Position numbers and translations under genes: made by a program. DNA of 14,571 nt from Saprospiraceae bacterium (GTDB taxonomy: Bacteria > Bacteroidota > Bacteroidia > Chitinophagales > Saprospiraceae). Below the pieces are notes generated by a model that saw only the letters and a list, made by a program, of their open reading frames with translations, did no database searches and was not told where the DNA came from. Where the stretch lies: assembly GCA_007125435.1 (NCBI GenBank), contig SLDF01000028.1:1-14571 (forward strand). Reading direction: 5' to 3'. Positions within the stretch are counted from its first letter, which is position 1, and each line of letters starts with the position of its first letter. Shown piece by piece: positions 7,012-14,464 of the stretch.

Positions 7012-7356
7012 TTAGTTATCCGGGTCAATGAGGGGTTTGCCGAGCCTAATGTACTGATATTTTAGTATCCAGCCGGCCACTTTTGTTTTTTGTATAAGAG
7101 AAAGCTCATCTTCCCACTGTTCATAACAGTCCTCTGATAGTGTCTCAAACCGTTCATCCATAGCAGACCAGGCCGCTTCTTTTGCGTCTGTCTTCATGTC
7201 TTCTGCCTCTCTCATGAAAGCCTTAAAGTTATCGAGGTATTGATCTTTGTCAAAGCCGCATGGTACAAAATGAGCGCATGATGACATAAGCAGTAGTAGG
7301 ACAGCAACACATGCGAATGATGGCAAAAGTTTTAGGTTTTTTTTAAGCATGAGCAT
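7012..7356 (-). CDS. Small lipoprotein of unknown function
   Basis: The 114-residue product has a clear lipoprotein signal: basic KKN, a hydrophobic run LLPSFACVAVLLLLM, and lipobox LMSSC with Cys27. The mature part is short, charged and probably helical, with a repeated pattern of aromatic and acidic residues (YLDNFKAFMREAED, WSAMDERFETLSED, YEQWEDELSLIQK) and a closing KYQYIRLGKPL. This resembles small helical lipoproteins of Bacteroidota grouped as DUF6565, by pattern only; I cannot confirm it. Two further cysteines (33 and 77) could form a disulfide. The start may be 7356 or the ATG two codons later (7350). It lies 21 bases after the DUF3299-like gene and 7 bases before crcB, so it belongs to the same transcription unit. 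Whether it serves the ABC transporter as an accessory lipoprotein is a guess from position. Confidence 0.75.
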   Translation of the reverse strand: MLMLKKNLKLLPSFACVAVLLLLMSSCAHFVPCGFDKDQYLDNFKAFMREAEDMKTDAKEAAWSAMDERFETLSEDCYEQWEDELSLIQKTKVAGWILKYQYIRLGKPLIDPDN

Positions 7357-7377
7357 TAAAGTTGTATCAGGTTATTG

Positions 7378-7827
7378 CTATGATTTTACCTGAGTGACAT
7401 TATTGAGAATGTACATCAGACGATTAATATCAGAATCGTTAAGTTCTAATTTACCTTTTATAACAATAGGGTCTGCTGTGTACTTTATGGCTTCATCAGC
7501 AAACACCTCCATCACTGTCTCGGGTCCGGCTCCGCCACAAAAAAAACACATATTATATGGGTAGGCAGAGAAGACAAATTCTTTGTGGCTTTTATAACCT
7601 TCGACGGGTATGATGTATCCTTTCAATGTGATTTCTTCACCTTCCATTGCTTTTATTTCATCAGAAAACACGGGCATATCTACCTTGAAACCCATCAAGT
7701 CATCATACTTTTTTACAAAAGTGATTTTTGACAATCGCTTCCACGTGCCGTCTTGAGCCGTTAGGCTTGACGAAAACAACACCGAAAGTATCAATACCAT
7801 TCCACCCAACTTAAGCCAATTCTTCAT
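7378..7827 (-). CDS. Secreted DUF3299-like protein with CxxCGGAGPE motif
   Basis: This 149-residue exported protein has a Sec signal peptide (MKNWLKLGG, hydrophobic core 9-22, cleavage likely after TAQ at 25). The mature domain contains GEEITLKGYIIPVEG (63-77), which looks like an OB-type beta strand pair. The signature block YPYNMCFFCGGAGPETVMEVF (89-109) follows, with Cys94 and Cys97, and then ADPIVIKGKLELN (118-130). The spaced cysteines in an extracytoplasmic domain suggest metal binding or redox behaviour. The layout resembles the DUF3299 family, whose biochemical role is not established to my knowledge. It lies 57 bases downstream of the FtsX-type permease gene and 21 bases upstream of the lipoprotein gene. 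I recall comparable ATPase/permease/DUF3299 groupings in Vibrio (Zrg locus) being linked to zinc uptake; that link is recollection and not shown here. Confidence 0.72.
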   Translation of the reverse strand: MKNWLKLGGMVLILSVLFSSSLTAQDGTWKRLSKITFVKKYDDLMGFKVDMPVFSDEIKAMEGEEITLKGYIIPVEGYKSHKEFVFSAYPYNMCFFCGGAGPETVMEVFADEAIKYTADPIVIKGKLELNDSDINRLMYILNNVTQVKS

Positions 7828-7884
7828 TCTGTCGGTGATTTATATTTTTGACATTTGAAAATGTATTTGTGCCCCATACCGTCT

Positions 7885-9171
7885 TTATTTCTGCGTTAGA
7901 GTTGATGCTATATCTGTCTTGTAAGCCTGTATAGCTGGCAGTAATGCGGCCAACATACCTATGCCGACGCAGGCAAACAATAAGATAAACTCCTGCGACA
8001 AATATACAAAAGGATCTAAAGCGTACTTATAAGCATCCTGCATAAATCCTGATAAAACGCCAACCGCAGTATGACCGATTAAGGCACCTGCGGCATAACC
8101 GACTACAGCTATCAAGACACCTTCTAATAATATTAAAATTAAAAGTTTGGCTTTTGATGCGCCCATTACTCGCATCAAGGCTAATTCATATTTTCTTTGC
8201 TTCAGGGCATTAAGCATGGAGATGAATACACTTAGACCTGATACGATCATGATTAATATTGCCAGAGCCTGTAGCGCTTCAATACCTACACCAAGTAATA
8301 AATACAACCTATTGATCTCGATAGCCGGATTGGCTGCCTGTAGATTGGTCTGTTCATTGATGTTGCGCATCATGTTTAATGTCTGATAATTGCGGCCTCT
8401 GAATTTCACAAGTACTGATGTGATATCGAGATTGTCTTTAGTGACCAATTCGTCTATAGCCTCAGCATGCCACTCTAATAATTGTTCTTCTGAGTATTCT
8501 TGAGGCGTAGCTTCTAATACAGGAGGCTCTACCGTTTCCAGTTCGTCGCCGTGTGCATGCACTTTCCACACGGTAGCAGAATTACACAAAAGCAATTGAT
8601 CAAGCACAGACCCATTGGGCTCTAAAATCCCTACGATTCGAAATGGTGGTGTATAGTCGTGCACCATATCATCATCGTCTGCAAAACCATGGACACTAAA
8701 AAAGGTATCGCCTATTTTTAAACCCAATTCATCAGCTACACCTGCACCTGCCACCACTTCAAAGTCTTCTTGCCATATCCTGCCCTGCTGAAATGTAGAG
8801 GTGTACAAGGTCAAGAACCCCGGTGTCGTCCCCACTATTCTATAACCTTTGTAATTGTCGCCGAGCGATAGCGGAACGGCCTGTCTGATCAAAGGGTGTT
8901 TAGGATTGAGAAATGGTTTGACCTCTCCTATGGAGATGTTTCCTGTAGGCGCGTCAATGTGGTACATATTGCAAAGAATCATTTGGAGGGGACTTCCTTT
9001 AGCACCTATGACCAACTCGATACCGGCCAGGTTTCGCTCAAATTGATCACCCAATTGCTTGTTGAGGAGCAATAAGACAGTAATCAATCCTGCACCCAAC
9101 GCAAATAGTGATACGCTAAGAGCCAATGTCAATGGCTTGTGAAAGATATTTTTAATGGCCAATCTGATCAT
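7885..9171 (-). CDS. FtsX/MacB-type ABC transporter permease
   Basis: The 428-residue inner-membrane subunit of an ABC system has the type VII (MacB/LolC/FtsX) layout. It has one N-terminal transmembrane segment (about 17-37), a large extracytoplasmic domain (about 38-288), then three membrane segments (about 290-318, 342-372 and 395-416). The YELALMRVMGASK block (328-340) is the coupling-helix hallmark of FtsX-like permeases. Such permeases usually transmit force to periplasmic partners, to move lipoproteins, extrude substrates or control enzymes, rather than form an open pore. The periplasmic domain contains patches that could bind metal: HGFADDDDMVHD (161-172) and HAHGDE (205-210). The gene begins 13 bases after the ATPase stop, so the two are surely co-expressed. 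The substrate is unknown. A link with zinc handling rests on the neighbouring DUF3299-like protein and on these patches. Confidence 0.87.
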   Translation of the reverse strand: MIRLAIKNIFHKPLTLALSVSLFALGAGLITVLLLLNKQLGDQFERNLAGIELVIGAKGSPLQMILCNMYHIDAPTGNISIGEVKPFLNPKHPLIRQAVPLSLGDNYKGYRIVGTTPGFLTLYTSTFQQGRIWQEDFEVVAGAGVADELGLKIGDTFFSVHGFADDDDMVHDYTPPFRIVGILEPNGSVLDQLLLCNSATVWKVHAHGDELETVEPPVLEATPQEYSEEQLLEWHAEAIDELVTKDNLDITSVLVKFRGRNYQTLNMMRNINEQTNLQAANPAIEINRLYLLLGVGIEALQALAILIMIVSGLSVFISMLNALKQRKYELALMRVMGASKAKLLILILLEGVLIAVVGYAAGALIGHTAVGVLSGFMQDAYKYALDPFVYLSQEFILLFACVGIGMLAALLPAIQAYKTDIASTLTQK

Positions 9172-9184
9172 AAATCTATATGGT

Positions 9185-9820
9185 TTATTGGGGTGTCAGT
9201 TCTACGAAGTTTTTAAATTTATCTTTAAGTCTTTGGTCATGGGTGACAATCAGCAAAGCAGAACCTTCTTGCGAAGCGGCATTCTCAAGTAAACTCACGA
9301 CTTCGTCACAGTTGATGTCATCGAGGGCAGAAGTGGGCTCATCAGCCAACACGATAGCCGGTTTGTTGACCAGAGCTCTGGCGATTGTCGCTCGTTGTTG
9401 TTCGCCAACACTGAGCTGATCCGGCTTTTTGAGGGCGAGTTTGTCAATTTTTAGTCTGGTGAGAAGCTGCATGGCGCGTTCTTTATCTACCGGCTTTGCG
9501 GCCAGTGACTGTGCCAGAGTGATGTTTTCTAACACGCTCAATGACCCTACAAAGTGAGGCTTTTGAAATACCATACCGATGTATTGACCTCTGAATGTAT
9601 CAAGTTCTGACACAGATAGTTTGTCGAGTGCCTTGCCACCTATGGTAATTTGACCTTTTTGCAGTTTCAATAGCCCGCCGATAAGGTTCAATAAGGTGGT
9701 TTTCCCTGATCCCGATGCGCCCAAAATTAAGAGTTGGTCTCCACGGTCACAACTAAAATCTGGAAAGCTAATGGGATCTTCTTCTCTGTAAGTATGGGTA
9801 ACGCCTTGTACTGTAATCAT
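9185..9820 (-). CDS. ABC transporter ATPase, LolD/MacB type
   Basis: The 211-residue cytoplasmic ATPase powers the adjacent permease. All nucleotide-binding motifs are intact: Walker A GASGSGKTT (34-42), Q-loop VFQKPH (84-89), signature LSVGEQQR (136-143), Walker B IVLADEPTSALD (156-167) and H-loop His194 in IVTHD. The signature has V-G-E where LSGGQ is usual, a common variant in this subfamily. Its length and closeness to LolD/FtsE/MacB ATPases agree with the FtsX-type partner. The ATG at 9820 overlaps, as ATGA, the stop of a 27-codon ORF that starts 3 bases after aroA, so its translation may be coupled to that ORF. No good promoter was seen in the 83 bases between aroA and this gene; read-through from aroA is plausible. 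Confidence 0.92.
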   Translation of the reverse strand: MITVQGVTHTYREEDPISFPDFSCDRGDQLLILGASGSGKTTLLNLIGGLLKLQKGQITIGGKALDKLSVSELDTFRGQYIGMVFQKPHFVGSLSVLENITLAQSLAAKPVDKERAMQLLTRLKIDKLALKKPDQLSVGEQQRATIARALVNKPAIVLADEPTSALDDINCDEVVSLLENAASQEGSALLIVTHDQRLKDKFKNFVELTPQ

Positions 9821-9900
9821 ATGTCCTGTTTGTCGATTGTCTTATGGTTAAACGTTTTGTAGTCAAATTGTTTTATAGGAGTTGGTGAATTTGCGCTCAT
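9817..9900 (-). CDS. Possible 27-residue small ORF, coupled to ABC ATPase
   Basis: A frame of 27 codons plus stop fills the gap between aroA and the ABC ATPase almost exactly. Its ATG (9900) comes 3 bases after the aroA stop, and its TGA (9819-9817) overlaps the ATPase start codon as ATGA, the standard layout of translational coupling. The peptide begins MSANSPTPIK and ends TIDKQDI; it is polar and basic, with no membrane segment or signal. It is in a different frame from the ATPase and so is not a missed N-terminal extension of it. It could be a true microprotein, a coupling or leader peptide, or chance. No ribosome binding site is obvious ahead of it, so re-initiation after aroA would be the likely route. 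Confidence 0.35.
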   Translation of the reverse strand: MSANSPTPIKQFDYKTFNHKTIDKQDI

Positions 9901-9903
9901 GGC

Positions 9904-11145
9904 TTACTCTTGCCAGTCCAGACTAAAGCCCAATGCTTCAAGCATTTGCCAAAATCCGGGAAAAGATTTAGTCACGACAAGTGGACCTGCAATAGTAATG
10001 GGCTGAAGCGACGACATGACTGACAGAGCCATTGCCATTCTATGGTCGTGATAAGTTTTTATGACAGGCATGTAAGATGTCTTTTTAAGCCTGCCCGACA
10101 ATATATATCTAAAGGCTCCATCCTCAACCTCTTCAAATGAGTAGCCCCAATGCGACAGTTCCTGATGTAGTGCAGCTATGCGATCGGTCTCTTTTATGCG
10201 CAAGGATTCCAGACCATTAAAGCGACCAGAGACATTGTTGATGGCACACATCACCGCAATCGTCGGGCAGAGATCGGGCTCTTGAAGCAGATCCCCTTCG
10301 AAGGCAGAAGGCTCATTTCCTGACCATTGACAGGTGGCGCCATCATCATTAAACTGCGTTGACACCCCAAAGAACTCCCGACTGTAAGTTCTTATTTTGG
10401 CATCACCCTGTATACTTACATCATACAAACCGGGCATGGTAAATGAAGCCTCTCTGTAGGCGGTAGCCAGGGCATAGATATAGCTGGCAGCGGACCAGTC
10501 TGATTCTACTGAGAAGCTCTTTGGCTCATATGATCCTGGATTAACTCTGATCTTTGTTCCTTCCCATTCCGGATAGATACCATAGTGATTTATGACCTTA
10601 AGCGTCATATCCAGATATGGTCTTGAAATCACTTGCCCCATCAAGTTTATGTCAAGCCCCAGTGGCAGAGACGGAGCTACTAATAATAGGGCACTTATGA
10701 ATTGACTACTGACGTGAGCCGGTATGTGGACTTTATTTTCTTTCTGTACAAACCCCTTAAGTCTTAGCGGAGGATAACCATCTACATCGACATATTCAAT
10801 ATCAGCACCGAGACGCCGGAGTGCCTCTACAAGAGGTTTTACTGGGCGTTTGTTAAGTTGATTCGATCCTGAAAGTAGACACTTGTACCCATTGACAGCC
10901 AGATAGGCCAGCAAAAATCTTAATGTCGTACCACCGTGCCCGACATTGATATCATCTGTTGGCTCTGTCAGTGCTTTCAGTAAGAGCTTAGTGTCATCAG
11001 CGTCGGATAGATTGTCAATGCGGCCAATAACCTGACATTGTGCAGCTACTATTAATGCGCGATTACTGATGCTCTTTGATGCCGGCAACTGCACGACATG
11101 GCTGCCCTTGAGACTTTCAGGTGCTTGGAGTATCAGAGTAGTCAT
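9904..11145 (-). CDS. aroA: 3-phosphoshikimate 1-carboxyvinyltransferase (EPSP synthase)
   Basis: AroA transfers the enolpyruvyl group from phosphoenolpyruvate to shikimate-3-phosphate, the sixth step of the chorismate pathway, in the cytoplasm. The 413-residue protein has the family motifs: PASKSISNRAL (21-31) with the substrate-binding Lys24, GHGGTTLRFLLAYLA (69-83), SSQ (146-148) for shikimate phosphate, and EPDLCPT (289-295) with the catalytic Asp. RIKETDR (316-322) holds the essential Glu319, followed by HDHRMAM (366-372), and KSFPGFW (393-399) closes the site. The PEP-loop consensus NAGTAMRP reads GHGGTTLRF here, so the Pro position is Phe. The length is a little shorter than the 427 of E. 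coli AroA. The gene sits 57 bases downstream of the OsmC gene and immediately before the small ORF and ABC ATPase. No other shikimate gene is nearby. Confidence 0.95.
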   Translation of the reverse strand: MTTLILQAPESLKGSHVVQLPASKSISNRALIVAAQCQVIGRIDNLSDADDTKLLLKALTEPTDDINVGHGGTTLRFLLAYLAVNGYKCLLSGSNQLNKRPVKPLVEALRRLGADIEYVDVDGYPPLRLKGFVQKENKVHIPAHVSSQFISALLLVAPSLPLGLDINLMGQVISRPYLDMTLKVINHYGIYPEWEGTKIRVNPGSYEPKSFSVESDWSAASYIYALATAYREASFTMPGLYDVSIQGDAKIRTYSREFFGVSTQFNDDGATCQWSGNEPSAFEGDLLQEPDLCPTIAVMCAINNVSGRFNGLESLRIKETDRIAALHQELSHWGYSFEEVEDGAFRYILSGRLKKTSYMPVIKTYHDHRMAMALSVMSSLQPITIAGPLVVTKSFPGFWQMLEALGFSLDWQE

Positions 11146-11202
11146 GGGCTGAATGTATGCATTGATTTTGTGGTGTCATCATGTCTTATACGAGCTTTAC
11201 GA

Positions 11203-11604
11203 TCACCACACAAATGAAATTTTTTGCTCTATGTCGGGATGCAGAGAAAGGGCTACCGGACAGGATCTACCTGCCTTTTCCAGAATGTCTCTAGCATCCT
11301 GACTGAGGTCATCACCCTTCATGGTTATGACAATCTCTACAGCAGCTATACGCCTTGGTGCCGCGTCCATGGATTTGATCACTGTGGCTTCAGAGCCGTC
11401 AATATTCCAGCCTCGATCGGTAGCGGTGATGCCCATGATGGTCAGCATACAACTGGCCAGAGCAGTCGCAGTGAGATCCGTAGGCGAAAATGCCTCGCCC
11501 TTACCTCTGTTGTCTACAGGAGCATCAGTGATGATACTGTTTTGGCTGGCTATATGTGCGGCTTTAGTGCGCAGCCCTCCTTCATAGGTGACTTTTGATG
11601 TCAT
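11203..11604 (-). CDS. OsmC/Ohr family protein
   Basis: The 133-residue cytoplasmic protein belongs to the OsmC/Ohr family of thiol peroxidases, which detoxify organic hydroperoxides or, in some members, have less certain roles. The two family cysteines are in place: Cys52 in the block SPTDLTATALASCML (40-54), the likely peroxidatic residue, and Cys115 in GRSCPVALSLHPD (112-124), the likely resolving residue. The N-terminal VTYEGGLRTKAAH resembles the YhfA/OsmC-like subgroup more than Ohr proper. A conserved active-site Arg is not clearly identifiable, so peroxidase activity is inferred. The ATG at 11604 follows the phoH stop by 11 bases, which strongly suggests one transcript with phoH. Confidence 0.88.
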   Translation of the reverse strand: MTSKVTYEGGLRTKAAHIASQNSIITDAPVDNRGKGEAFSPTDLTATALASCMLTIMGITATDRGWNIDGSEATVIKSMDAAPRRIAAVEIVITMKGDDLSQDARDILEKAGRSCPVALSLHPDIEQKISFVW

Positions 11605-11615
11605 ATCTTTAGTTT

Positions 11616-12614
11616 TTACTCTTCTTCGGTAGGCTTTTTTCCTTCTCTGAGAGCCTTGTTGCGCTTGTCGTTTTTGTCGTATGCCCTGATGATCTCTTTG
11701 ACGAGTCGGTGACGGACGACATCGCCCTCGTTGAGATAGACAAACCCTATACCATCCATTCCATCCAATATTCTCAGTGCCGTCTTTAGTCCGGACTTCT
11801 GCGAAAAAGGCAGGTCAATCTGCGTCAGATCGCCCGTGATGATACAGCTGGCACTAGGCCCCAGTCTGGTCAAGAACATTTTGAGCTGAGAACTGGTCGC
11901 ATTTTGCGCCTCATCCAGTATGATGAATGCATTATCTAGCGTTCGACCTCGCATGAATGCAAGCGGCGCCACCTCGATCACCCTATTTGCCATGAGGAAA
12001 TTGAGTTTATCTACAGGGATCATATCATCAAGTGCATCATAAAGCGGCCTGAGATATGGATCGATTTTTTCCTTGAGATCACCCGGCAAAAAACCCAGAC
12101 TTTCTCCGGCCTCCACGGCTGGGCGCGTCAGTATGATCTTTTTCACGGTCTTATTTTTGAGCGCACGCACAGCAAGAGCTACAGCGGTATACGTCTTACC
12201 CGTACCTGCCGGCCCAATGGCAAACACAATATCATTAGCCTCTGAAGAGTTGACCAGCGATTTTTGATTGCGCGTCTTTGCTCGCACTACCTTGCCGTCG
12301 CGGCCGTATACTATAGCCGTATTGTCTGAGTGCCCTTTACTCAGTTTGGACTCGAATGGATTGCCGCCTTTGACGATGTCAGTAATACTTTGGTGGGAGA
12401 GCTCATTATTTTCCTTCAGCCAGCGCACCATGAGCTCAAATTTTTGCTTGGCTTTTTGGGTCTCTTTCTTTTCTCCGCTGAGTTTCAGGCTATTACCCCT
12501 GGAGACAAATTGCACATCTTGAAAAGCATTCTTTAAGATATTGAGCTTGGAGTTATTCTCACCATATAGCTCTAGTGGGTCGACACCTTCGATGGTTAGT
12601 ATGATTTCACTCAA
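11616..12614 (-). CDS. phoH: PhoH-family ATPase (YbeZ-like), TTG start
   Basis: The 332-residue PhoH-like protein is a cytoplasmic ATPase associated in many bacteria with YbeY and with ribosome or RNA quality control. An N-terminal RNA-binding-like region (1-85) with LVRWLKENN-type helices is followed by the P-loop ATPase domain: GPAGTGKT (134-141), RPAVEAGESLGFLPGD (164-179), the PLAFMRGRTL block (217-226), Walker B-like ILDEAQN (232-238), TGDLTQIDLP (260-269) and RHRLV (301-305). The family's usual N-terminus begins at MSEIILTIEG. The codon there is TTG (12614-12612); the frame upstream has no ATG before a TAA at 12653-12651, so TTG is the likely start. It heads a closely spaced minus-strand series that continues with the OsmC gene and aroA. 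Confidence 0.93.
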   Translation of the reverse strand: MSEIILTIEGVDPLELYGENNSKLNILKNAFQDVQFVSRGNSLKLSGEKKETQKAKQKFELMVRWLKENNELSHQSITDIVKGGNPFESKLSKGHSDNTAIVYGRDGKVVRAKTRNQKSLVNSSEANDIVFAIGPAGTGKTYTAVALAVRALKNKTVKKIILTRPAVEAGESLGFLPGDLKEKIDPYLRPLYDALDDMIPVDKLNFLMANRVIEVAPLAFMRGRTLDNAFIILDEAQNATSSQLKMFLTRLGPSASCIITGDLTQIDLPFSQKSGLKTALRILDGMDGIGFVYLNEGDVVRHRLVKEIIRAYDKNDKRNKALREGKKPTEEE

Positions 12615-12645
12615 ATGATTTTGTGTTTTAGGTTTTAAATCATGA

Positions 12646-12676
12646 TAAAGTTATGATTTGCTTTTCATATGCACAA
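12646..12676 (-). promoter_or_regulatory. Candidate promoter upstream of phoH
   Basis: On the minus strand TAACTTTA (12653-12646) differs from the TAnnTTTG box only in its last base. A TTG (12676-12674) lies 20 bases upstream. Transcription would start near 12639, about 25 bases before the TTG start codon of phoH. The surrounding 190 bases are very AT-rich, so this is a modest prediction. I saw no terminator hairpin for the acyl-CoA synthetase gene in the same gap. Confidence 0.33.
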
Positions 12677-12805
12677 CAATATAATAATAAAAAAATCTAT
12701 ATGTTTTTAGAATGATCTTTACTTGCCCGCAATCGTATTGTTAATATGTTTTTCGGACTCACTTGCTATCACTTTTGACACGTCCAAATACAAATTCAAA
12801 ATGAC

Positions 12806-14464
12806 TTACTCTCTCAATTCACGTCTGAGAATCTTACCGACATTGGTCTTGGGTAGCTCTTCGCGGAAGGCCACTTTTTTGGGCACTTTATAGCCGGTGA
12901 GGTGCTCTTTACAGAAGGTGATGACTTCTTTTTCTGTGAGAGAATTGTCCTTTTTGACAATAAAGACTTTGACGACTTCTCCCGACTTTTCGTCTTCAAT
13001 GCCTACTGCGGCTGCCTCGAGAATTTTGGGGTGCGTGGCGAGTATGTCTTCGATTTCGTTGGGGTAGACATTGAAGCCGGAAACGTTGATCATGTCTTTT
13101 TTACGGTCTACGATCTGGAAATAACCATCCGGGTGAGCAATGCCAATGTCGCCTGTATTCATCCAGCCGTCAGTGAGCGCTTTGGCTGTCTCGTCTGGAC
13201 GGTTATAATAACCTTTCATGACTTGAGGACCTTTGACCTGGATCTCACCTATCTCACCGTGTGGCAGTGGCTGTTTATTGTCGTCGACTACGCGCATATC
13301 TGTGGAAGGTACCGGGAGACCAATCGTACCGATACGCCCTGTCCCGTCAATGGGGTTTACTGAGGCGACGGGTGATGTCTCTGTCATCCCGAAACCTTCT
13401 GTCAGTGGACATCCTGTGACACTTTGCCATCTTTCTGCTACTGCTTTTTGAACGGCCATACCACCGCCGACGACTACCTTCAGACTGCTAAAATCAAGCG
13501 AACTGAAAGCCTCCTGATTGAGCAGAGCATTGAATAGCGTGTTGACGCCGGTCATGATGGTGATTTTGTGGTTTTTAAATTCCTTCATGACGGATGGCAG
13601 GTCTCGGGCGTTCGTGACTAATACCGTATGTGTACCTATACCCATAAGGGCCAAACAGTTGACCGAGAAGGCAAATATGTGGTACATAGGTAATGGTGAC
13701 AAGGCTACCTCTTGTCCTTCTTTTAGTTTAAACATCATGACTGCCCTGATCTGTAGCATATTGGATACCAGATTGCGATTGGTCAGCATGGTGCCCTTTG
13801 CAACACCGGTGGTGCCACCTGTGTATTGGAGGAGGATCGTATCATCAGGGCTGGTCTTGAAAGGCTTTATAGTAAATTTAGCACCTTCTTTGAGAGCTTC
13901 GCTTACAGTGACTGTATTTTCGAGATTAAACTTAGGCACCATACGCTTGATGTATCTGACGACAAAATTGACAATCATGCCCTTGAAGGTGCCAAGCAAT
14001 TCGCCAATAGAAGTGACGATGACAGTTTTGATGCCGGTATCTTGTATGACTTTCTCAAGGTTGGAAGCAAAGTTTTCACAGATGACAATGGCTTTAGCGC
14101 CGGAGTCGGTGAATTGATGTTTCATCTCCCTCGGCGTGTAGAGGGGGTTGGTGTTGACGACGACCAGGCCTGCTCTCAATGCACCAAAAAGTGTAATAGG
14201 ATATTGCAGCATATTGGGCATCATCAAGGCTATACGGTCACCGGGCTCCAGACCTCTCGAGTGGAGATAGGCCGCAAACCGCTGGCTTTTCTTATCGAGC
14301 TCTTTGAAAGTCATAGACTTACCCATACAAGTGAATGCAGGCTTATCCGCATACTTCTTGAATGTGTCTTCAAACATTTCTAGCAAAGATCCGTACTCAT
14401 CCGGATTAATATTAGCAGGTACTCCTGCCGGGTAATTTTGCAACCATGGTTTATTGTCAGGCAT
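12806..14464 (-). CDS. fadD: Long-chain fatty acid-CoA ligase
   Basis: The 552-residue AMP-forming ligase activates free long-chain fatty acids to acyl-CoA with ATP, feeding beta-oxidation and lipid synthesis, and acts at the inner face of the membrane. Motifs run in order: the phosphate-binding loop YTGGTTGVAKG (214-224), PLPMYHIFA (257-265), GFGMTETSP (357-365), WMNTGDIG (434-441) with the ribose-binding Asp, DRKKDMINVSGFNVYPNEIE (453-472), and the C-terminal catalytic Lys544 in TNVGKILRREL. The pattern and length are close to E. coli FadD. The ATG at 14464 is chosen because it starts MPDNKPWLQNYP, a normal FadD N-terminus; the frame stays open to an ATG at 14548, but that extension is Arg/Cys-rich and unlike the family. 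No clear promoter was seen in the 107 bases to the window edge. Confidence 0.94.
   Translation of the reverse strand: MPDNKPWLQNYPAGVPANINPDEYGSLLEMFEDTFKKYADKPAFTCMGKSMTFKELDKKSQRFAAYLHSRGLEPGDRIALMMPNMLQYPITLFGALRAGLVVVNTNPLYTPREMKHQFTDSGAKAIVICENFASNLEKVIQDTGIKTVIVTSIGELLGTFKGMIVNFVVRYIKRMVPKFNLENTVTVSEALKEGAKFTIKPFKTSPDDTILLQYTGGTTGVAKGTMLTNRNLVSNMLQIRAVMMFKLKEGQEVALSPLPMYHIFAFSVNCLALMGIGTHTVLVTNARDLPSVMKEFKNHKITIMTGVNTLFNALLNQEAFSSLDFSSLKVVVGGGMAVQKAVAERWQSVTGCPLTEGFGMTETSPVASVNPIDGTGRIGTIGLPVPSTDMRVVDDNKQPLPHGEIGEIQVKGPQVMKGYYNRPDETAKALTDGWMNTGDIGIAHPDGYFQIVDRKKDMINVSGFNVYPNEIEDILATHPKILEAAAVGIEDEKSGEVVKVFIVKKDNSLTEKEVITFCKEHLTGYKVPKKVAFREELPKTNVGKILRRELRE

Noticed and set aside
7005..7028. 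TTG start for crcB overlapping the lipoprotein gene
   Set aside because: The ATG at 7004 begins directly at the conserved first helix and follows AAGAAGGT; the extension is polar.
12902..14383. Long plus-strand frames (up to 199 codons) opposite the acyl-CoA synthetase gene
   Set aside because: They are antisense to a fully conserved coding sequence and their translations show no family motif.
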